A stretch of 64,000 nt of DNA from DASZTU01 sp035493835 (GCA_035493835.1 DATJHO010000082.1:65776-129775), one strand, 5' to 3'. Positions 38,448 to 47,569 are shown, counted from the first letter of the stretch. Notes: generated by a model from the sequence alone, not told the origin. Translations and numbers: made by a program.

Positions 38448-39491
38448 TCACGGCGCCCAGGTCGTCGCGGTCTTTACCCGCGCCCGCTCCTCGCGCTCGA
38501 GCTTGGCTTCGTCCAGCACCTGGACGACGGCGTAGAGCACTTCGTCGACGCCCTGGTGGGTGGCGCCGGACACCTGCATGATCTCGGTCCTGGAGGCCTT
38601 TTTCAGCGCCTTGACCTTGGCCTTGATCTCATCGGGCGAAAGCGCGTCGATCTTGTTGAGCACCACGAGTTCCGGCTTTTCTGCCAGCGCTTCGTCATAG
38701 GCCGCCAGTTCGCCGCGAATGGTCGTGTAGGCGTCCGCGACATCTTCCTGCGTGCCGTCGATCAGATGGATCAGCACGGCGCAGCGCTCGACATGGCCGA
38801 GGAAGCGATCGCCGATGCCGGCGCCCTCATGCGCGCCTTCGATCAGCCCGGGAATATCGGCCAACACGAAATCGCGCTCGCCGATGCGGACGACGCCCAG
38901 GTTCGGATGCAGCGTCGTGAACGGATAGTCGGCGATTTTTGGCTTCGCCGCGGAGACGGCTGCAAGGAAAGTGGATTTGCCGGCGTTCGGCAATCCCACG
39001 AGCCCGGCATCGGCGATGAGCTTCAGCCGCAGCCAGATCCATTTCTCGACGCCCACCTGCCCCGGATTGGCGTGACGCGGGGCCTGGTTGGAAGAGGTCT
39101 TGAAATGCGCGTTGCCAAATCCGCCATTGCCGCCACTCAGCAGCGTCACCTTCTGCCCCACCGCGGTGAGGTCGGCGATCAGGGTGTCGTTGTCGTCCTC
39201 GAACACCTGCGTGCCCACCGGCACGCGCAAGACGATATCGGGCGCGTTGGCGCCGTGGCGGTCCTTGCCCATGCCATGCGTGCCGGTCTTGGCCTTGAAA
39301 TGCTGCTGGTAGCGATAATCGATGAGGGTGTTGAGCCCATCGACGCACTCCACCACCACATCGCCGCCGCGCCCGCCATTGCCGCCATTGGGTCCGCCGA
39401 ACTCGACGAATTTTTCGCGCAGGAAGGAAACCGAGCCGGCGCCCCCGTCGCCCGAGCGGATATAGACCTTGGCTTGATCGAGAAATTTCAT
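38448..39491 (-). CDS. obgE: GTPase Obg
   Basis: 347 residues. The glycine-rich Obg domain (1-158: IRSGDGGAGSVSFLREKF, GGNGGRGGDVV) is followed by the G domain with GLPNAGKSTF, DIPGLIEGAHEGAGIGDRFL and NKID. There is no long OCT domain. It acts in 50S assembly and the stress response. The start overlaps the upstream GNAT stop by ATGA. The usual order rplU-rpmA-(GNAT)-obgE-proB-proA is kept. Confidence 0.97.
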   Translation of the reverse strand: MKFLDQAKVYIRSGDGGAGSVSFLREKFVEFGGPNGGNGGRGGDVVVECVDGLNTLIDYRYQQHFKAKTGTHGMGKDRHGANAPDIVLRVPVGTQVFEDDNDTLIADLTAVGQKVTLLSGGNGGFGNAHFKTSSNQAPRHANPGQVGVEKWIWLRLKLIADAGLVGLPNAGKSTFLAAVSAAKPKIADYPFTTLHPNLGVVRIGERDFVLADIPGLIEGAHEGAGIGDRFLGHVERCAVLIHLIDGTQEDVADAYTTIRGELAAYDEALAEKPELVVLNKIDALSPDEIKAKVKALKKASRTEIMQVSGATHQGVDEVLYAVVQVLDEAKLEREERARVKTATTWAP

Positions 39492-40024
39492 TGTTTGGCT
39501 CCCGCCCAATCGGCGCGGCTTAGTTGCGTGTCGATATGGCGCACCTCTTCGCCGCGCGCAAGGCAATGCCGATAGGAGCTGCCGGTTTCGGTAAAGCCGA
39601 GCTTCTTCTGCACCGCCAGCGAGGCCTTGTTGAAGTAAAAGACCCCGGAGCGGATCACGGACTCGCGCCCGACCCCAAAATACCAGTCGACCGCGGCCTG
39701 GGCCGCTTCGGTCATGATGCCGCGATGCCAGAATGGCTCCCCCAGCCAATAGCCGAGTTCCGGCTGCCTGGCGGTGAGGTGAAAGCCGATATTGCCGACA
39801 TAGCCGGCGCCGGGCAGCTCGATGGCAAATCCGGTTTCCTCCGGCGGAATATTGTCCCGCTGCCGACCGAGCCAAAACTCGGCATCGGCCAGCCGATAGG
39901 GATAGGGTACGGTCGCAAGATTCCCGGCGACCGCGAAATTGTTGAGATAGCGCACGATCGCTTCGGCATCGTCCATACTGGGCGGCCGGAGGATGAGGCG
40001 GCGCGTCGTGAGGGTGACGCTCAT
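39488..40024 (-). CDS. GNAT family N-acetyltransferase (RimJ/RimL-like), second of two
   Basis: 178 residues. TTRRLILRPPSMDDAEAIVR at the N-terminus, GYWLGEPFWHRGIMTEAAQA (acetyl-CoA loop) and SLAVQKKLGFTETGS follow the RimJ/RimL (Acetyltransf_3) pattern. These acetylate protein N-termini or small molecules. It is coupled by ATGA overlaps to the GNAT gene upstream and to obgE downstream. Similar in layout to its neighbour, so probably a tandem duplicate that diverged. Confidence 0.9.
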   Translation of the reverse strand: MSVTLTTRRLILRPPSMDDAEAIVRYLNNFAVAGNLATVPYPYRLADAEFWLGRQRDNIPPEETGFAIELPGAGYVGNIGFHLTARQPELGYWLGEPFWHRGIMTEAAQAAVDWYFGVGRESVIRSGVFYFNKASLAVQKKLGFTETGSSYRHCLARGEEVRHIDTQLSRADWAGAKQ

Positions 40025-40653
40025 CTCGGTTGCTCCAGCCGGAATTCGAAGACCGGCCGGTTCTTCTCCGCGCCCATCGGGTCGCTGGCGGGGCCGATAT
40101 TCTTGAAGCCGGCCTTTTCGAGCACGTTGATCGAGGCGAGATTGCTCTGCAGCGCCCGGGCGCGGATCGCCGGATAAAGGCCGGTGGCAAAGGCCGCCTC
40201 GAGCAGGGCTTTGGCTGCCTCGCTCATGAACCCCTTGCCCCAATGCGGCTCACCCAGCCAGTAGCCGAGTTCGGGATGCTGGCCCATGGCGTAGCTGAAG
40301 CCAACGATGCCGAGCAGGTCCCCCGCTTGCGTGGTGATGGCGTAGGGCCGCTCGTCCGCGCGCTGGGAAAAAATCTCGACAAAGGCGATGGCGTCGGCCC
40401 TGGTATAGGGGCTCGGCAGGCGCGACAGCTTTTCGGCGATGTTCTTGTTGTCGGCGAGCGCGGTCAACGCCGGCACGTCGCCGCGGATGGGCGCGCGCAG
40501 GATGAGACGCGGCGTCTCGATCTTTCCCGGCAGGATGTCCCGGGCACGTCGGAACGACAGGCGGGCCGTGGCCTGCTGCAACATCTCCTCGCTGGCCTTG
40601 GTGCCGGGGGCGGCTCCGAGCCTTGCGCCGGAACGGGGATCGATCCTCTTCAT
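40021..40653 (-). CDS. GNAT family N-acetyltransferase (RimJ/RimL-like), first of two
   Basis: 210 residues from ATG 40653. An N-terminal ~50-residue basic extension precedes IETPRLILRAPIRGDVPALT, then GYWLGEPHWGKGFMSEAAKA and SNLASINVLEKAGFKNIGP. Same RimJ/RimL fold as the gene downstream. Its frame is open further upstream, but those residues look non-coding. Substrate unknown. Confidence 0.88.
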   Translation of the reverse strand: MKRIDPRSGARLGAAPGTKASEEMLQQATARLSFRRARDILPGKIETPRLILRAPIRGDVPALTALADNKNIAEKLSRLPSPYTRADAIAFVEIFSQRADERPYAITTQAGDLLGIVGFSYAMGQHPELGYWLGEPHWGKGFMSEAAKALLEAAFATGLYPAIRARALQSNLASINVLEKAGFKNIGPASDPMGAEKNRPVFEFRLEQPR

Positions 40654-40765
40654 TTCGTGCCATCCAATGACAAAGGGGAGCCGGCGACCGGCTCCCCTTG
40701 ATCCTGATGGTGGCTTGAACGCGCCTGCCTGGGAGATGGTCTCCGGCAGGGTGTTTAGCCTGCCG

Positions 40766-41032
40766 TTATTCCGCAGCCTCGGCCGGCTGGACCGAGACAT
40801 AGGTACGTGCGTTGGCTCGGGTTTTGAAGGTCACAGTACCCTCAACCACGGCAAAGATCGTGTGATCGATGCCCATGCCGACGCCATTGCCCGGATGCCA
40901 TTTGGTGCCGCGCTGACGAATGATGATGTTGCCCGGAATCACGGCTTCGCCGCCGAACTTCTTGACGCCGAGACGGCGGCCAGCGGTATCGCGACCATTG
41001 CGGGACGAGCCGCCTGCTTTCTTATGTGCCAT
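40766..41032 (-). CDS. rpmA: 50S ribosomal protein L27
   Basis: 88 residues. Starts MAHKKAGGSSRNGRDTAGRR and contains KKFGGEAVIPGNIIIRQRGT, fully typical. The N-terminus reaches the peptidyl-transferase centre. 12 bp after rplU. Confidence 0.99.
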   Translation of the reverse strand: MAHKKAGGSSRNGRDTAGRRLGVKKFGGEAVIPGNIIIRQRGTKWHPGNGVGMGIDHTIFAVVEGTVTFKTRANARTYVSVQPAEAAE

Positions 41033-41044
41033 CTATCGGTGCTC

Positions 41045-41584
41045 CTATTCCTGGTCGGCCTTGGGCGCGGCCTTCTTGGCGCGCGGCTTGGTGGTCTTGG
41101 CTTCGCCTTCGGCGGCATCGCCTTCGGACGTCGCGGCCCTCTTGGCCGTCGCCTTGGCGGGCTTTTCTTGACCCGCGGGGGCGTCGCTCACGGTCGCCAC
41201 CGGCGCCGCAGCCTGAGCTGCCGCAAGGCGCGCCTTGATGCGCTCGTCGGGCTGGGTGGTGACCGCCGCGCCGCCAGTCAGGATCTCGGTGATCCGAACG
41301 GTCGAGAGCAGCTGCCGATGCCCGTTGCGGCGCCGCGAATTGTGGCGGCGGCGCTTCTTGAATACGATGACCGTATCCTGCTTCTTGGTCTCGATCAGCT
41401 GGGCGGCGACCAGCGCACCTTCGACAAGCGGAGCGCCAACGGTCACGTCGCCCTCGGTGCCGACCATCAGGACCTGGTCGAAGGTCACGACGTCACCGGC
41501 CTCGGACTCGAGCTTTTCGATCTTCAGGATATCGTTGGCGGCAACCTTGTATTGCTTGCCGCCCGTCTTGATAACAGCGAACAT
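41045..41584 (-). CDS. rplU: 50S ribosomal protein L21 with a long charged C-terminal tail
   Basis: 179 residues. The core (1-103) has MFAVIKTGGKQYKVAANDIL and FKKRRRHNSRRRNGHRQ, which is L21. The remaining ~75 residues are Ala/Lys/Glu-rich low complexity (for example AKATAKRAAT), an extension common in this order. Start 41584 is the conserved MFAVIK; the frame is open further upstream but that part is leader. Cotranscribed with rpmA. Confidence 0.97.
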   Translation of the reverse strand: MFAVIKTGGKQYKVAANDILKIEKLESEAGDVVTFDQVLMVGTEGDVTVGAPLVEGALVAAQLIETKKQDTVIVFKKRRRHNSRRRNGHRQLLSTVRITEILTGGAAVTTQPDERIKARLAAAQAAAPVATVSDAPAGQEKPAKATAKRAATSEGDAAEGEAKTTKPRAKKAAPKADQE

Positions 41585-41749
41585 TTGTCTCGCCGGCGGC
41601 ATCTTGGCCACCGACCCTTTCTTTCGCGCCCTGCGGCGCCGCAACGACTTTTGTCGCGGACTTCGGAGCCGGCGAACCGGCAAAACCTCGAGCAGCGGTT
41701 TTAAAACCAAGAGCGCGCAGCGGCCAAGGCCACCACGCAATCGCCGCGG

Positions 41750-41778
41750 GTTATGATATCAAAGGTTCACAGAGTCAA
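41750..41778 (-). promoter_or_regulatory. Candidate promoter for rplU-rpmA
   Basis: On the minus strand TTGACT (41773-41778) and CATAAC (41750-41755) are spaced by 17 bp. Transcription would start near 41743, leaving a leader of about 160 nt before rplU, long enough for autoregulation. The leader contains a GGTTTTAAAACC palindrome at 41697-41708. Confidence 0.5.
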
Positions 41779-41800
41779 GGTGGATGGGGGCCGGTGAGGG

Positions 41801-41923
41801 GGCTACCCCTCACCCTGACCCTCTCCCAGAGGGGCGAGGGGACGATGGCGCCGCGAGGGTTCGGCTTAGAAAACCCTCGCCCCTGTGGGGAGAGGGTGGC
41901 CGGCAGGCCGGTGAAGGGTAGCC
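41801..41923. repeat. Large imperfect palindrome between priA and rplU
   Basis: Outer arms GGCTACCCCTCACC (41801-41814) and GGTGAAGGGTAGCC (41910-41923) and inner arms around CCCTCTCCCAGAGGGGCGAG and CTCGCCCCTGTGGGGAGAGG can pair into one long hairpin. It begins 11 bp after the priA stop. It is a repeat-type intergenic element and might act as a barrier to readthrough into rplU. Together with the L21 leader it accounts for the 349 bp gap. Confidence 0.7.
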
Positions 41924-41933
41924 GCTTGCCCCC

Positions 41934-44102
41934 TCAGAAAAAACTCTGCGGGTCGATATCCACCTGCACGCGAATATTCCCCGTCGCCCGTTCCGCGTTG
42001 GTCAGCCAGAACCGCACATAGCCGGAGAGATCAAAATCCTTGGGGCTCTGCGCCAGCAGCCGCACCCGATGCCGTCCGCGCACCATGGCGATCGGCGCAT
42101 CCGCCGGCCCGAACAGTTTCAGCCCTTCGGCCATCGGCGCCTGCGACAGCAGTTTTTTGGCGAACCCCGTCGCAACGTCGTGTTCGCTCGCCGAAACGAT
42201 CAGCGCCGCCAGCCGGCCGAAGGGCGGCAGGCCCCCCTCCTCGCGCGCCTTGAGCTCATGGGCGTAAAACGCCTCGGTATCGCCCTTGACCATCGCCTCG
42301 ATCACCGGATGCGTCGGATGATAGGTCTGGAGGAACGCCCGCCCCGCCTTGGCGGCGCGGCCGGCACGGCCGGTCACCTGGGTGAGGATCTGAAACGTCT
42401 TTTCCGCCGCGCGCGGATCGCCATGGGCAAGGCCGAGATCGGCATCGAGCACGCCCACCAGCGTCAGCTTTTCGAAGTGATGCCCCTTGGCGACGAGCTG
42501 GGTGCCGATGATGAGGTCGTGTTCACCCCGCTCCACCTCGGAGAAACGATCGCGAATCTGGGCGTTGCTGCCCATGTCGGACGAGAGGATCACGGTTCGC
42601 GCATCGGGAAACCGCGCCGCCGCCTCCTCCGCTACCCGCTCGATGCCCGGCCCGATGGCGACCAGCGATTCGACCGCCCCGCAGGCCCCGCAGCTTTTCG
42701 GCATTTTCTGCTGGTGCCCGCAATGATGGCACATCAGTACCCCGCGGAAACGGTGTTCCACCAGCCAGGCCGAGCAATCCGGGCACTGGTACTGGTGCCC
42801 GCAGGCCTTGCACAGCGTCAGGGGCGCATAGCCGCGGCGGTTGAGAAAGAGCAGCGCCTGTTCGCCGCGATCGAGGGTAGCAAAAATCTCGCGCGCGAGG
42901 CGCGGGGCGATCCAGCTGCCCTTTTCCGGCTGCTCCTCACGCATATCGAGGGCGGTGATATCGGGCAGTTGCGCCGCCGCAAAACGGCTGGTCAGCCGCA
43001 CATGCCGGTAGCGCCCGGTATTGGCGTTATTGCGGGATTCAACCGATGGCGTCGCAGAGGAAAGAATGGCCCGCGCGCCCGCCAGATGGGCGCGGACCAC
43101 CGCCATGTCGCGCGCGTGATAATTGACCCCGTCCGATTGCTTGAAGGCGCCGTCATGCTCCTCGTCGAGCACTATCAGCCCCAGCTCGCGAAACGGCAGG
43201 AACAGGGATGAGCGGGCGCCCACCACCGCGCGCACGTGCCCCTCCAGCACCGCGCGCCAGGTGCGAGCGCGCTGGCTCGGCGTCATTTCGGAATGCCACT
43301 CGGCCGGCCGCGTGCCGAAACGGCGGGTGAAGCGTTCGAGGAAGGTGTGGGTGAGCGCAATTTCCGGCAGCAGGATCAACGCCTGCCGCCCGGCCCGGAG
43401 GGTATCGGCCACCGCCTCGAAAAAAATCTCCGTCTTGCCGCTGCCGGTGACGCCATCGAGCAGGCTGACCGAAAAGCTGAGGGGGTCGCCCCGCCGGATC
43501 TCTTCCATCGCCGCCTGCTGCCCGGGGCTGAGGACCGGCACCGCCGCCTCCGGATCGGGTCGCTCGACGATCGGCAGCGGCGGAATCTCCAGCCGCTCCA
43601 GCGCCCCTGCCCGCTCCAACCCCTTGATCACCGAGGGCGACACGCCGCTCGCCCCCACCAGCGCCGATTTGGCCCATACCTGTCCGTCGGCCAGGCAATC
43701 GAGCACGCGCAGCCGGGCATCGGTCATCCGCGCCGGCTCGCTGCCGTTGCGCCGATAGGCGGTGACCGGCCGCTCAGGCTCCAATGCCTCCGACGAGCGT
43801 AGCACCGAACGCAACACCATGCCCGGCGCGGCGAGCGTATAGCGCGACACCCAATCAACGAGTTTCAGCAGTTCGTCGGAAAGCGGCGGCACGTCATAGA
43901 CCTGCGCGATGTCCTTGAGGCGGTTATGGGCAAAATTGTCCTTCGGCACGCCCCAGACCACCCCGAGCGTCAGCCGGCCGATAAGCGGCACCGCAACGAT
44001 CGAGCCGCGCGTGACTTTCATGCCATAGGGCACGCGATAGGAGTACGGCCCCTCGACCGCAACGCCCACCATCACCGCAACAATGTCGGGAAGCTCTTCC
44101 AT
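41934..44102 (-). CDS. priA: Primosomal protein N' (replication restart helicase)
   Basis: 722 residues. Walker A GVTGSGKTEIF, the DEEH box in VLDEEHDGAFKQ, and two zinc sites formed by CKACGHQYQCPDC and CHHCGH...CGACG identify PriA; the N-terminal 3'-DNA-binding domain begins VAVEGPYSYRVP. It reloads the replisome at stalled forks. In many Rhizobiales priA lies near the atp operon; here it is far from it. Confidence 0.97.
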   Translation of the reverse strand: MEELPDIVAVMVGVAVEGPYSYRVPYGMKVTRGSIVAVPLIGRLTLGVVWGVPKDNFAHNRLKDIAQVYDVPPLSDELLKLVDWVSRYTLAAPGMVLRSVLRSSEALEPERPVTAYRRNGSEPARMTDARLRVLDCLADGQVWAKSALVGASGVSPSVIKGLERAGALERLEIPPLPIVERPDPEAAVPVLSPGQQAAMEEIRRGDPLSFSVSLLDGVTGSGKTEIFFEAVADTLRAGRQALILLPEIALTHTFLERFTRRFGTRPAEWHSEMTPSQRARTWRAVLEGHVRAVVGARSSLFLPFRELGLIVLDEEHDGAFKQSDGVNYHARDMAVVRAHLAGARAILSSATPSVESRNNANTGRYRHVRLTSRFAAAQLPDITALDMREEQPEKGSWIAPRLAREIFATLDRGEQALLFLNRRGYAPLTLCKACGHQYQCPDCSAWLVEHRFRGVLMCHHCGHQQKMPKSCGACGAVESLVAIGPGIERVAEEAAARFPDARTVILSSDMGSNAQIRDRFSEVERGEHDLIIGTQLVAKGHHFEKLTLVGVLDADLGLAHGDPRAAEKTFQILTQVTGRAGRAAKAGRAFLQTYHPTHPVIEAMVKGDTEAFYAHELKAREEGGLPPFGRLAALIVSASEHDVATGFAKKLLSQAPMAEGLKLFGPADAPIAMVRGRHRVRLLAQSPKDFDLSGYVRFWLTNAERATGNIRVQVDIDPQSFF

Positions 44103-44176
44103 CCGTGCCCGCTTTGTTCACGGGGAAGATAGGCAATGCAAGCTGATTCTGCGATCATTCGCAGGGGAAGAAAACC

Positions 44177-44683
44177 ATGGCCGTTGGTGAGACCATCCAT
44201 GTGAACGACCGGATGCAGAGCGGTTACAGCTATGAGCTGACCGCCCCGGAGGGCGGCGGGTTTGCCGAGGCCTTCACTCCCGCCTTCACCCCGGCGCAAA
44301 TGCTGGAACTCGGTGTGTTCGAGGGAAAATACTGCAATGACTGCCGGGAGGAGTTCCCGGCGAGCTGGTTTGCCAGTGCCAGGCTCAGTGACGTGGCCGA
44401 TCCAACCCTCAACTGCTTTGGCATAAAGAGCCGGCAGTCACTCGCGGTCTGGCGCGAGAAGGGCTGGATCATCGGCCCCGACCCTCGCGGCTGGTTCCAG
44501 TGGTATTGCCGTTATTATCGCGGGCGGCGGCTGCCGGCGGTCGATGCCCGGCAGATCGGGCGCTGGCGGGCCTTTGCACGGCATGCCGCACAGATTCGGG
44601 CCAATTGCGCACCCCACGACCTGAACTGCCGCCCGCGGCAGCGACAGGCCTTGCTGCAATGGGCCTACGACCCCTTTATTTGA
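44177..44683 (+). CDS. Conserved hypothetical protein with CxxC motif
   Basis: 168 residues, not recognised. It contains YCNDCREEFPASWF near residue 55 (a CxxC that could bind metal), then an aromatic/basic segment PDPRGWFQWYCRYYRGRR and a C-terminal CAPHDLNCRPRQRQALLQWA. No signal peptide or membrane segment. The density of Trp, Tyr, Arg and Cys suggests a nucleic-acid or metal-binding fold. Divergent from priA with 74 bp between starts; convergent with the reductase gene 8 bp downstream. Confidence 0.7.
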   Translation: MAVGETIHVNDRMQSGYSYELTAPEGGGFAEAFTPAFTPAQMLELGVFEGKYCNDCREEFPASWFASARLSDVADPTLNCFGIKSRQSLAVWREKGWIIGPDPRGWFQWYCRYYRGRRLPAVDARQIGRWRAFARHAAQIRANCAPHDLNCRPRQRQALLQWAYDPFI

Positions 44684-44691
44684 TGGTCGCC

Positions 44692-45528
44692 CTACAGCAT
44701 CTCCAGCGACGACTTCCGCTTGGGCGGCGGGAAGGCCGCATCGAGCGCCCTGAGATCGGCCTCGCTCAGCGTCACCTCGGCGGCGCCGGCATTTTCGCGG
44801 ACATGCTCGACATTGCCGCTCTTGGGAATGGCAATCATGCCGGGCCGCGACAGCACGAAGGCAAGCGCCACCTGTGCGGGCGTCGCCCCATGCGCTTCGG
44901 CGATGGCCCGCAGCGTCCTCTCGCCGAGAATCCGCCCCTGCTCGATCGGCGAATAGGCCATGGTCGGCACCCGATGCTCTATCGACCACGGCAGGAGATC
45001 GTATTCGATGCCGCGGCGAGAGAGATTATAGAGCACCTGGTTGGCCGCAACCGCCTTGCCGCCGGCCGCCAGTAAATCCTCCATGTCCTCGACATCGAAA
45101 TTGGAAACGCCCCAATGGCGGATTTTTCCCGCCTGCTGCAGCGCCTCGAAGCCGGTGAGGGTGTCTTCGAGCGCGTAATTGCCGCGCCAGTGGAGGAGAT
45201 AGAGGTCGAGCCGGTCGGTGCCCAGCCGCCTGAGGCTGGCTTCGCAGGCGGCAATGGTGGCGATGCGGCTGCCATGGCTCGGCAGCACCTTGCTCACCAG
45301 AAACACCTCGTCGCGGCGGCCCTTGATCGCCTCGCCCGTAACCTCCTCGGCTCCCCCATCGGCATACATTTCGGCGGTGTCGATCAGCGTCATGCCGAGA
45401 TCGAGCCCGAGCCGCAGCGCCCTGACCTCGTCGGCGCGCTTGCGCCCGCTTTCGCCCATGTACCAGGTGCCCTGCCCCAGCGCCGGTACCGTCTCGCCCG
45501 AAGGCAGTGCGATTCTGTTGATGGTCAT
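44692..45528 (-). CDS. Aldo/keto reductase
   Basis: 278 residues. The tetrad can be placed: Asp in LIDTAEMYADGG with Tyr, Lys in FLVSKVLPSHGS and His in YLLHWRG. The NADPH region near IPKSGNVEHVRENAGA is also typical. This is the AKR5-like 2,5-diketo-gluconate reductase group in general appearance. Substrate cannot be read. Single-gene unit, divergent from xerC. Confidence 0.93.
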   Translation of the reverse strand: MTINRIALPSGETVPALGQGTWYMGESGRKRADEVRALRLGLDLGMTLIDTAEMYADGGAEEVTGEAIKGRRDEVFLVSKVLPSHGSRIATIAACEASLRRLGTDRLDLYLLHWRGNYALEDTLTGFEALQQAGKIRHWGVSNFDVEDMEDLLAAGGKAVAANQVLYNLSRRGIEYDLLPWSIEHRVPTMAYSPIEQGRILGERTLRAIAEAHGATPAQVALAFVLSRPGMIAIPKSGNVEHVRENAGAAEVTLSEADLRALDAAFPPPKRKSSLEML

Positions 45529-45598
45529 GCGGGTCCCTCAATGCTGGAGCTCAGGCTAAATCAACCATGCGCTAACCCCTCGCGTCTATCCATGATGC

Positions 45599-46528
45599 AT
45601 GACCGATCTCGCCTTTGCCGCCGACGGGGCCGTCAAGACGCAGCTCGCCGGCTGGCAGCGCGACCTCGGCGCCGTGCGCCGCCTTTCGCCAAAAACGCTG
45701 GAAGCTTATGGCCGCGACCTCGGCCAGTTCCTGGCTTTTCTTTCTGCCCACACCGGCGGCCCGGTGACGCTCGCAACGCTCAAGGCCCTGCGCGCCGCCG
45801 ATATCCGGGCTTTCCTCGCCAGCCGCCGGGCGGAAAACCTCACCTCGCGCTCGCTGGCGCGGGCGCTGTCGGCGCAAAAATCCTTCTTCCGCTATCTCGA
45901 ACGCGAGGGCGTGCTGGCGACGGAGGCTTTCAACGTGGTGCGCACGCCAAAACTGCCGAAATCCCTGCCCAAGGCGCTGACCGTCGCCGAGGCCAAGACC
46001 GCGATTTCGACCACCACGGAAATGGAAGAAACGCCCTGGGTCGCCGCCCGCGACGTCGCCGTGCTGTCGCTCTGCTACGGGGCGGGCCTGCGCATCTCGG
46101 AGGCGCTGGCGGTGTCGCGGACCGATCTCGAAGGCGCGTCGATGCGTGTCATCGGCAAGGGCGGCAAGATCCGTCTGGTGCCGCTGATCGCCGTGGTCCG
46201 CGCATCGATCGAGGACTATCTCAGGCTTTGCCCGTTCAAAACCGGCCCCAGCGAGCCGATGTTCCGCGGCGAAAAAGGTGGCGTGCTCAGCCCCCGCCTC
46301 ATCCAGCTTCGCGTCGCCCAGTTACGCGGTGCGCTCGGCCTGCCGCCCTCGGCAACGCCGCACGCGCTGCGCCACAGCTTTGCAACGCACCTGCTGGGGC
46401 GCGGCGGTGACCTCAGGGCCATCCAGGAACTGCTCGGCCACGCCTCGCTATCGACGACGCAGATCTATACCGCCGTCGATACCGAGCGCCTGATGCAGAG
46501 TTATCGCGCGGCGCACCCGAGGGGCTGA
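45599..46528 (+). CDS. xerC: Tyrosine recombinase XerC
   Basis: 309 residues. The N-terminal SAM-like core-binding domain (LSPKTLEAYGRDLGQFLAFL) is followed by the catalytic domain with Arg in GAGLRISEAL, Lys in GKGGKIRLVPL, HALRHSFATHLL (HxxR), LLGHASLSTTQIYTAV (H and the nucleophilic Tyr). It resolves chromosome dimers at dif with XerD. The full catalytic set and standard length argue for the housekeeping enzyme, not a phage or island integrase. Confidence 0.92.
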   Translation: MTDLAFAADGAVKTQLAGWQRDLGAVRRLSPKTLEAYGRDLGQFLAFLSAHTGGPVTLATLKALRAADIRAFLASRRAENLTSRSLARALSAQKSFFRYLEREGVLATEAFNVVRTPKLPKSLPKALTVAEAKTAISTTTEMEETPWVAARDVAVLSLCYGAGLRISEALAVSRTDLEGASMRVIGKGGKIRLVPLIAVVRASIEDYLRLCPFKTGPSEPMFRGEKGGVLSPRLIQLRVAQLRGALGLPPSATPHALRHSFATHLLGRGGDLRAIQELLGHASLSTTQIYTAVDTERLMQSYRAAHPRG

Positions 46529-46583
46529 CGCGCGATCGGGAAATGGCACTTGGGTCCTAAACGAAAACGGCGTTTGGGTCCTG

Positions 46584-46677
46584 AACAGAGATTCCCGCCT
46601 GCGCGGGAATGACCCGGGTTTTGGGCAGACCGGTGCCACTCCACGGCGTTATTCCCGCGAAGGCGGGAATCTCCGTT
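46584..46677. repeat. Second inverted pair of the 31 bp ATTCCCGC repeats
   Basis: Copy C (46584-46614) and copy D (46647-46677) match copies B and A of the proA-nadD gap but in the reverse order. Flanks are also shared: CCACGGCGT before A and D, and GTTTGGG close before B and C. They lie between xerC and the convergent methyltransferase gene. Confidence 0.8.
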
Positions 46678-46693
46678 ACTCCCTGCCAACCCG

Positions 46694-47491
46694 CTACGAG
46701 AGCGGCGCGAGTTCCAGCACCACCTCGTCGATGGTGAAATCGTCGTTCTCGCGAATGTCGAAATGCTTGCGCACGTCCTCGGACACCGCGCCGAACAGCG
46801 AGCGGATCGCCGCGACATGCACCTCGGACGTGCGCTGGCGCTTCACCCATGAGGCAAAATTGAGCGGCAGCCGCCGGCGGGTGAGGCCGGTGACGGCAAA
46901 CCCCGCCTGGGTGGCGATCTCCACCCACTCGCTCACCGAATAATCGCGGACATGCGAGGGGTCGCGCAGCATCTCGAACGTTTGGAGGAACGTGTCGAGC
47001 ACCGGCAATTCCGGCGCGACGATATCGGAAACGACCACAAGCCCGCTCGGCTTGACCACCCGCCGCGCCTCGCGTAGCCCCTTGCGCACATCGGGCCAAT
47101 GATGGGTGGTGTAGCGGCAGAACACCGCACACATGCTTCCGTCCGCGAAGGGCAGCGCTTCAGCCGGACCTTGGGCCGTCGCTATGTTGGAAAGCCCGCG
47201 CTTTGCCGCCTCGGCCGCCACCGCCGCAACCATGTCCGCCGAGAGGTCATAAGCGGTGACCGCGGCCACATGCGGGGCGACGGCATAGCTCACATGGCCA
47301 CCGCCGCAGCCGAGATCGAGCACCTTGGCTTTCGGGCCGAGACGGCGCGCGGCGAACTCGGCGATCTGCTGCAGATCCGCGCCGGCCGAGTGCACGGCGC
47401 TCTGGACATATTCGGCTGCGGTCGAGCCGAACTGCTTTGCGTTCAGCGCTTCCTGCGACCGCCCTTCAGGGGCGGCAAATGATTGAGACAT
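46694..47491 (-). CDS. Class I SAM-dependent methyltransferase (UbiE/YafE-like)
   Basis: 265 residues. Motif I VLDLGCGGGHVSYAVAPHV at about residue 58, VTAYDLSADMVAAVAAEA, then AEALPFADGSMCAVFCRYTTHHWPDV (read in parts) typical of the Methyltransf_11 family. C-terminal region resembles YafE/COQ5 relatives. The upstream regulator gene is divergent, so it is the likely regulatory target. Substrate unknown. Confidence 0.88.
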   Translation of the reverse strand: MSQSFAAPEGRSQEALNAKQFGSTAAEYVQSAVHSAGADLQQIAEFAARRLGPKAKVLDLGCGGGHVSYAVAPHVAAVTAYDLSADMVAAVAAEAAKRGLSNIATAQGPAEALPFADGSMCAVFCRYTTHHWPDVRKGLREARRVVKPSGLVVVSDIVAPELPVLDTFLQTFEMLRDPSHVRDYSVSEWVEIATQAGFAVTGLTRRRLPLNFASWVKRQRTSEVHVAAIRSLFGAVSEDVRKHFDIRENDDFTIDEVVLELAPLS

Positions 47492-47569
47492 GGCAATGAT
47501 TCCAAAAGTGTGTGTGCCGCGTGCTCCCCGCAAACGGCTGGTCAAGAGCTACGCCTCCCGTTACACCCG

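Noticed and set aside
45599..46528. Mobile-element integrase
   Set aside because: The tyrosine recombinase has the standard XerC length and full catalytic set, and lies among housekeeping genes without attachment repeats.
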